Assembly (NCBI GenBank): GCA_913009915.1
Contig: CAJVYZ010000046.1
Coordinates: 1-10,295 of the forward strand
Length of the DNA: 10,295 nt
From: an uncultured Gemmatimonadota bacterium
GTDB taxonomy: Bacteria > Gemmatimonadota > Gemmatimonadetes > Gemmatimonadales > GWC2-71-9
Direction of reading: 5' to 3'
Of the stretch, positions 7,068-10,295 are shown one piece after another. The position numbers and the translations under genes were made by a program. The first letter of the stretch is position 1, and each line of letters begins with the position of its first letter. A model generated the notes under the pieces. It had not been told where the DNA came from. It was given only the letters and a program-made list of their open reading frames with translations, and ran no database searches.

Positions 7068-7169
7068 AAGCATTCCGGCTACCTGCTGGGAACCATGGGC
7101 TTTTTCCTGGCGGTGCTCATGGTGGGATTCGTCTATGCCTGGAAGCGGGGAGCGCTGGAATGGTCGTAG
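7068..7169 (+). pseudogene. nuoA: NADH-quinone oxidoreductase subunit A, C-terminal fragment
   Basis: The last 33 codons read KHSGYLLGTMGFFLAV, then LMVGFVYAWKRGALEWS and TAG at 7167-7169. A terminal membrane helix followed by YAWKRGALEW is the conserved end of NuoA, a small membrane subunit of respiratory complex I. Upstream of about 7065 the frame loses all similarity. After the stop, 35 bases follow before the 3' end of the convergent MerA-like gene, where nuoB would be expected. The piece is therefore cut on both sides. GALEW makes the identification good despite the short length. Confidence 0.66.
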
Positions 7170-7204
7170 AACCGACTCCGGTACGGAGATGGTGAAAGTT
7201 CCCC

Positions 7205-8578
7205 CTACTTCGCGGCCTTCGCCGCCGACTTGACCATCTCACTCAGCGTCGGGTGCACGTGGATCGACTTGCCGATCCGGTCGATGGTGCCATGGTGGTA
7301 CATAGCGGCCACCGCCTCGTGCAGCAGGTCATCGCCGGCGGCGGCAAGGATGTGAAAGCCGAGGATCTCCTGGTCGGCGCGATTGACGATCGCCTTCAGC
7401 ATCCCGCGCGTGTCTCCGATGGCCATGGCCCGGGCGCCACCGGCAGGTACCTTCCCGACCGCGACGTCATAGCCACGATTGCGGGCCTCCTCTTCAGTAA
7501 GCCCGACCGAGGCAAGGGTGGGATCGCTGAACACGGCCCGGGGAACGACCCGATAGTCCACAGTTCTCCCCTGATCCTTCACCGCGTTGAGCGCCGCTAT
7601 GGGGCCGTCGTAGGTAGCCACATGAGTGAACATCAGGCCGCCCTTCACGTCGCCGATGGCCCAGACATGCGGTTGACTGGTCCGAAGCTGGTCATCGACC
7701 GGAATGAAACCCTCGGCCTTCACCTCGATCCCGGCTTCGCCCAGGCCAAGGTTGTCGGTGTTGCCGACACGCCCCGTGGCGATCAGCAAAACCGCGGCGC
7801 TCGCCTCATGCTCCTCGCCGGCGACCGTAAACGTCGCCCGGTGCCGACCGGCCTCCGCTCGAACGGCAGCGACCGCCGCTCCGGTCCGAACGTCGATGCC
7901 CTCATCCCGCAAGTAAGTAGCGAGCAGGTCACTCAGTTCCGGGTCCTCTCCCGGCGCCAGCCTCGGGCTCTTGCCGAGCAGGGTAACGCGCGACCCGAAG
8001 CGGGCATACATCTGGGCGAACTCGATCCCGACGTAGCCGCCCCCGATCACGATCAGCGACTCCGGGACATGATCGAGTTCCAGGGCCGACCGGTTGGTCA
8101 GAAACTTCACCGTGTCGAGGCCGGCTATGGGCGCTACGGAACGACGAGCGCCGGTGGCGATGACGGCCTTGGCGAAACTCAGGCGCGCGTCGCCGGTGTC
8201 GACTTCGTGATCGCCGACGAACCGGGCAGCACCACGAAGGAAAGTGATCCGGTCGTCGCGCTTGTTCAGTGCACCATGGATCCCCTTTTGGATCTTCCGG
8301 ACGATGGCATCCTTCCGGGCAACCGCCTTCTCCATGCGAAAACGGACCGGACCTTTGATCTCGACCCCGAATTCCGCCGCCCTCCGGGCAGCGAGGTGCA
8401 TTACCTGGCCCGACCACAACATGGTCTTGGTCGGCACGCACCCTTCGTTGACTCAGGTGCCGCCGACTTCCGCCTGTTCGATGAGAGCCACCTTGGCACC
8501 CAGGTTGGCGGCCATGTGGGCCGCGGGGAGACCACCCTGGCCGGCGCCGATCACCAGCAAGTCGTAGTCGTGTGTCAT
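7205..8578 (-). CDS. MerA-like flavin disulfide reductase with in-frame TGA at the catalytic Cys
   Basis: From ATG at 8578 the gene encodes 457 residues if codon 42 (TGA, 8455-8453) is read through. FAD binding: DLLVIGAGQGG at residues 6-16. Redox centre: GGT-stop-VNEGCVPTKTM at 39-52, where family members have Cys at 42 and Cys at 47; Cys47 is present. NAD(P) binding: VIGGGYVGIEFAQMYARFG. Second FAD motif: VWAIGDVKGG. Dimer-interface His-Glu: HVHPTLSEM near the C-terminus. The vicinal Cys pair that ends true mercuric reductases is absent, so Hg(II) reduction is unproven; the substrate is unknown. Apart from the TGA the frame is intact. Starting at GTG 8437 would drop the FAD motif and half the redox centre. 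Either selenocysteine is inserted at 42 or the gene is inactivated. The start overlaps the stop of the upstream membrane-protein gene (ATGA). Confidence 0.85.
8410..8434 (-). promoter_or_regulatory. candidate bacterial SECIS hairpin downstream of the TGA
   Basis: On the mRNA strand CCGACCA (8434-8428) pairs perfectly with TGGTCGG (8416-8410) around the 11-nt loop AGACCATGTTG. Eighteen bases separate the TGA from the stem and 25 separate it from the loop, and a G is second in the loop. As I recall the criteria for bacterial SECIS elements (loop 16-37 nt after UGA, loop of 3-14 nt, G in its first two positions), all are met. GGTGC before and GCACC after could add an outer stem. No bulged U is evident. 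It may be a chance product of coding sequence. Confidence 0.4.
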
Positions 8579-8929
8579 GGCGCTGTCTCCGTTGCGGGCC
8601 GGTGCCCGCGGATGAAGGGAATCAGCCAGCTGCTGTCATCCTCAGAAAGGAAATACTGCACCAACAGGCCCAGGGTAACCCCGAAAATGACGTGGGCCAC
8701 GAGCGTCAGGATGAACAACTGCGGCCAGGCAAAATTGTAGCCAAACAGGCCTACCATCCTGGCCATCGGCGGACCGGTCATCATCCCCAACTCGAGCACC
8801 AGGGCCCACATCGTTGCCCAGAATACTGCCGACCTCACGGAGGGCCGCTTACCCCAGACGAAGGCATAGAACAGGCCGAAGTTGGCGCCGTTCAGATAAT
8901 GAATGAAGAGACCGACCGGATAGTAGGTA
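8564..8929. repeat. diverged repeat, copy 2 (partner at 1843-2208)
   Basis: This is the copy embedded in the full operon: the 3' half of the membrane-protein gene plus the first codons of the MerA-like gene. It aligns without gaps to 1843-2208. The uninterrupted gene context on both sides shows that this is the parental arrangement and the other copy is the truncated one. Confidence 0.85.
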
Positions 8930-9264
8930 GAAAAATCCGGACTCCCCGTGGCCATCTTGCCGAACATCACGGGGCTGTCGCCCGGGAGCCACCCGTGGAT
9001 CACACCGGCCTGTCTGACGGCATCGAGCGCCAGCGTGGCAACGGCGCCCATGCCGAGGCCGACGACCATCCGACGGAAAAGGTCCGGGTAGCGGCGGCGG
9101 CTGATCCATCCGATCACCACCAGGGTGAGCAATGCCGGCACCAACACGAAGGGGATGTAGCGGGCCGCGAACTCATGCGCCACCGCGAACGTGCGCGGTC
9201 CCATCTCCACACCCTGGACGTACTGCGCCCAGCCAAAGGACAGCGTCACCAGCTGGATGGGCAC
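8575..9264 (-). CDS. polytopic membrane protein of unknown function, coupled to the MerA-like gene
   Basis: The 229-residue frame has about five hydrophobic segments (near residues 35-55, 65-85, 117-137, 145-165, 180-205) and a polar C-terminal tail, WLIPFIRGHRPATETAP. Small-residue patterns such as GMGAVATLALDAVRQAG in the second helix are seen in several uncharacterised bacterial membrane families; I cannot name one with confidence. Its TGA overlaps the ATG of the MerA-like gene by four bases, which implies translational coupling and probably a shared process. The first four residues (MPIQ) are suspect: the DNA there already belongs to an ABC permease segment on the other strand, so the true N-terminus is probably lost at a junction near 9250. 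A half-length copy lies at 1854-2231. Confidence 0.75.
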   Translation of the reverse strand: MPIQLVTLSFGWAQYVQGVEMGPRTFAVAHEFAARYIPFVLVPALLTLVVIGWISRRRYPDLFRRMVVGLGMGAVATLALDAVRQAGVIHGWLPGDSPVMFGKMATGSPDFSTYYPVGLFIHYLNGANFGLFYAFVWGKRPSVRSAVFWATMWALVLELGMMTGPPMARMVGLFGYNFAWPQLFILTLVAHVIFGVTLGLLVQYFLSEDDSSWLIPFIRGHRPATETAP

Positions 9265-9646
9265 CGCCCGTCTGGTGCGCGCCGAATTTTTGTCCCTGCG
9301 CGAGCAGGATTATGTGATGGCCGCCCGCAGTCAGGCCATTCCGGAAATGCGCATCATCTTTCAACACATCGTGCCCAACGCCATCGCACCGGTGTTGGTG
9401 TCCGCCACCATCGGCGTGGCGACGGCGATTCTTACCGAGTCGGCGCTCAGTTTTCTCGGCTTCGGCGTGCAACCGCCGGACGCAACGTGGGGCAATATTC
9501 TGTCCGACGGCAAGGGTTACATCTTCGACGCGCCGTGGCTGACCTTCACGCCGGGATTCACCATCCTGTTCGTGGTGCTGGCGTTCAACCTGTGCGGCGA
9601 GGGATTGCGCGAAGCCTACAACCCCAAACTCCGCCAACAGCGGTGA
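9251..9646 (+). CDS. oligopeptide/dipeptide ABC transporter permease (OppC/DppC type), 3' part
   Basis: From about 9251 the plus strand reads SWMGTARLVRAEFLSLREQD, followed by YVMAARSQAIPEMRIIFQHI and VPNAIAPVLV. This is the EAA coupling loop and following helix of the OppC/DppC inner-membrane subunit, which passes oligopeptides or similar substrates. It continues with TESALSFLGFGVQPPDATWG and NLCGEGLREAYNPKLRQQR, the usual C-terminus. The normally conserved Gly of the EAA loop is Ala here. Roughly the first 60% of the protein is missing: upstream DNA belongs to an unrelated gene on the other strand, and the apparent ATG at 9191 lies in that foreign part. The ABC-F gene follows 16 bases downstream, so the two probably come from one genome. 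Confidence 0.88.
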   Translation, partial: SWMGTARLVRAEFLSLREQDYVMAARSQAIPEMRIIFQHIVPNAIAPVLVSATIGVATAILTESALSFLGFGVQPPDATWGNILSDGKGYIFDAPWLTFTPGFTILFVVLAFNLCGEGLREAYNPKLRQQR

Positions 9647-9662
9647 TCGGTTTTATCACTCC

Positions 9663-10007
9663 ATGATTTATCTACAGAATCTCAAAAAGCAATTCGGCCC
9701 CAAGGTGCTGTTCGGCGATATCAGTTTTCACCTGAGGCCGAAAGAGCGCGTCGGCCTGGTCGGCGAAAACGGTATGGGCAAAACCACGCTCTTCCGCGTC
9801 ATTGTGAATCAGGAAGAACTGGACGGAGGAAAGATCGTTCTGCGCAAGGGGGCGCGCACAATGCCCTGTATGAGGGGCAGCGCATCGGGGCGACGACGAT
9901 CCAGCTCTTCACAAGCAATCAAAAGACGTGGAAGGGAAAAGTCATCACTGATGAAGAGGCGGCTTTGTGGAAAGAAGCGCTCGCTGAAACGGGCATCAAA
10001 AAAGTGA
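9663..10007 (+). pseudogene. ABC-F family ATPase, N-terminal fragment
   Basis: The first 65 residues begin MIYLQNLKKQFGPKVLF and carry a clear Walker A, GENGMGKTT (residues 34-42), then EELDGGKIVLRKGAR, as in the ABC-F (Uup/EttA-like) soluble ATPases, which act on the ribosome in translation. Beyond about 9857 the frame loses all similarity, because the DNA there encodes endonuclease IV in another frame; the remaining ~50 codons to the stop at 10007 are not genuine. The signature motif, Walker B and second ATPase domain are absent. The cause looks like a chimeric join and not a natural truncation. The start ATG at 9663 has no obvious Shine-Dalgarno site. Confidence 0.85.
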
Positions 10008-10295
10008 TGAGTCACAACAGCTACCTCATCAACCTCGGCTCTCCAAAGAAAGAGATCATCACAAAAAGCCGCAAGGCTTTTATTGAAGAGCTTGAGCGGT
10101 GCCACAAACTAGATATTGCTTTTTTAAACTTCCACCCGGGCTCTGCCACGGGTTCGACCGAAGAGGAATGTCTCGACACCATCGTCAAGAGTATCCGCGA
10201 GATTGAAGGACTTTGCGCAAAAGGGGAAACCCGTCTTCTCTTAGAGTCAACCGCAGGTCAAGGGACAAATGTCGGGTACTGCTTTGAACACCTCG
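9842..10295 (+). CDS. nfo: endonuclease IV (AP endonuclease), internal part
   Basis: Reading in frame from about 9842 to the window end with no stop, the sequence gives AQGGAHNALYEGQRIGATTI, then QLFTSNQKTWKG, KKVMSHNSYLINLGSP, then FLNFHPGSATG and LLLESTAGQGTNVGY. These are the metal-ligand blocks of the endonuclease IV family: SHNSYL, NFHPGS and LEST-AGQG. The enzyme cleaves DNA 5' of abasic sites in base excision repair. About the first 8-10 residues (normally GAH-T/V-S) and the C-terminal half are missing. AT-richer codons than the rest of the window and a resemblance to chlamydial homologues suggest another source organism. The break with the ABC-F gene lies at 9842-9857. Confidence 0.9.

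Noticed and set aside
7205..8437. MerA-like protein starting at GTG 8437 as a natural gene
   Set aside because: This start removes the FAD-binding GxGxxG motif and the redox centre. Clear homology continues upstream in the same frame to ATG 8578, which has a coupled ATGA overlap.
7205..8578. Calling the reductase a true mercuric reductase (merA)
   Set aside because: The C-terminal vicinal Cys pair and the N-terminal heavy-metal domain are missing, and no merR, merT or merP is present.
7253..8740. 495-codon plus-strand open frame opposite the reductase
   Set aside because: It is the antisense shadow of a GC-rich gene; its translation has no hydrophobic pattern or motif, while the minus strand carries every expected domain motif.
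8572..9666. 364-codon plus-strand open frame opposite the membrane-protein gene
   Set aside because: Shadow of the minus-strand gene, then out of frame with the OppC sequence at 9251-9646; the translation is His/Arg/Gln-rich with no motif.
1..10295. CRISPR array, tRNA, rRNA or complete insertion sequence
   Set aside because: No regularly spaced repeats, no recognisable tRNA or rRNA segments and no transposase frame were found on reading both strands.

Overview
The window looks like a composite metagenomic contig, not one clean stretch of a genome. Positions 33-90 match the 58-nt Illumina TruSeq universal adapter at 57 of 58 bases, so genomic sequence begins at about 91. From there to about 9250 the DNA is GC-rich, with gene content typical of a metal- and stress-related accessory region of a free-living bacterium, possibly a proteobacterium or similar environmental phylum. 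The last ~1 kb changes strand, style and probably source organism twice. Around 9250 the sequence enters the 3' end of an oligopeptide ABC permease followed by an ABC-F ATPase. Around 9845-9857 it jumps into a lower-GC endonuclease IV gene that resembles chlamydial homologues.

Layout. 91-1830 (+): 5'-truncated P1B heavy-metal ATPase with a CPD membrane motif. 1854-2231 (-): truncated copy of a membrane-protein gene whose longer copy lies at 8575-9264. 2325-2549 (+): small YHS metal-binding protein, probably frameshifted. 2637-4792 (+): APC permease, isoprenylcysteine methyltransferase-like membrane enzyme, and a 45-residue one-helix protein, read in the same direction. 4793-5167: no recognisable gene. 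5168-6190 (-): two-TM potassium-channel-like protein with a GLGD filter. 6191-7170: gene scraps (YHS domain with an in-frame TAA, FtsH C-terminus, thioredoxin-like C-terminus, NuoA C-terminus). 7205-8578 (-): MerA-like flavin disulfide reductase, overlapping by ATGA the upstream membrane-protein gene 8575-9264 (-).

The most interesting point is in the MerA-like gene. Its only in-frame stop is a TGA exactly where the first redox-active cysteine of the CxxxxC centre belongs (GGT-stop-VNEGCVPTK). Starting 18 nt after this TGA there is a perfect 7-bp hairpin with an 11-nt loop, which fits the usual placement of a bacterial SECIS element. This is a candidate selenoprotein, but a nonsense mutation or sequence error remains a serious alternative, because other genes in the same window are visibly broken.

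The genes suggest a functional theme of metal handling (P1B ATPase, two YHS domains, MerA-like reductase coupled to an unknown membrane protein) and membrane transport. A shared operon is supported only for the 2637-4792 block and for the 9264-7205 pair.
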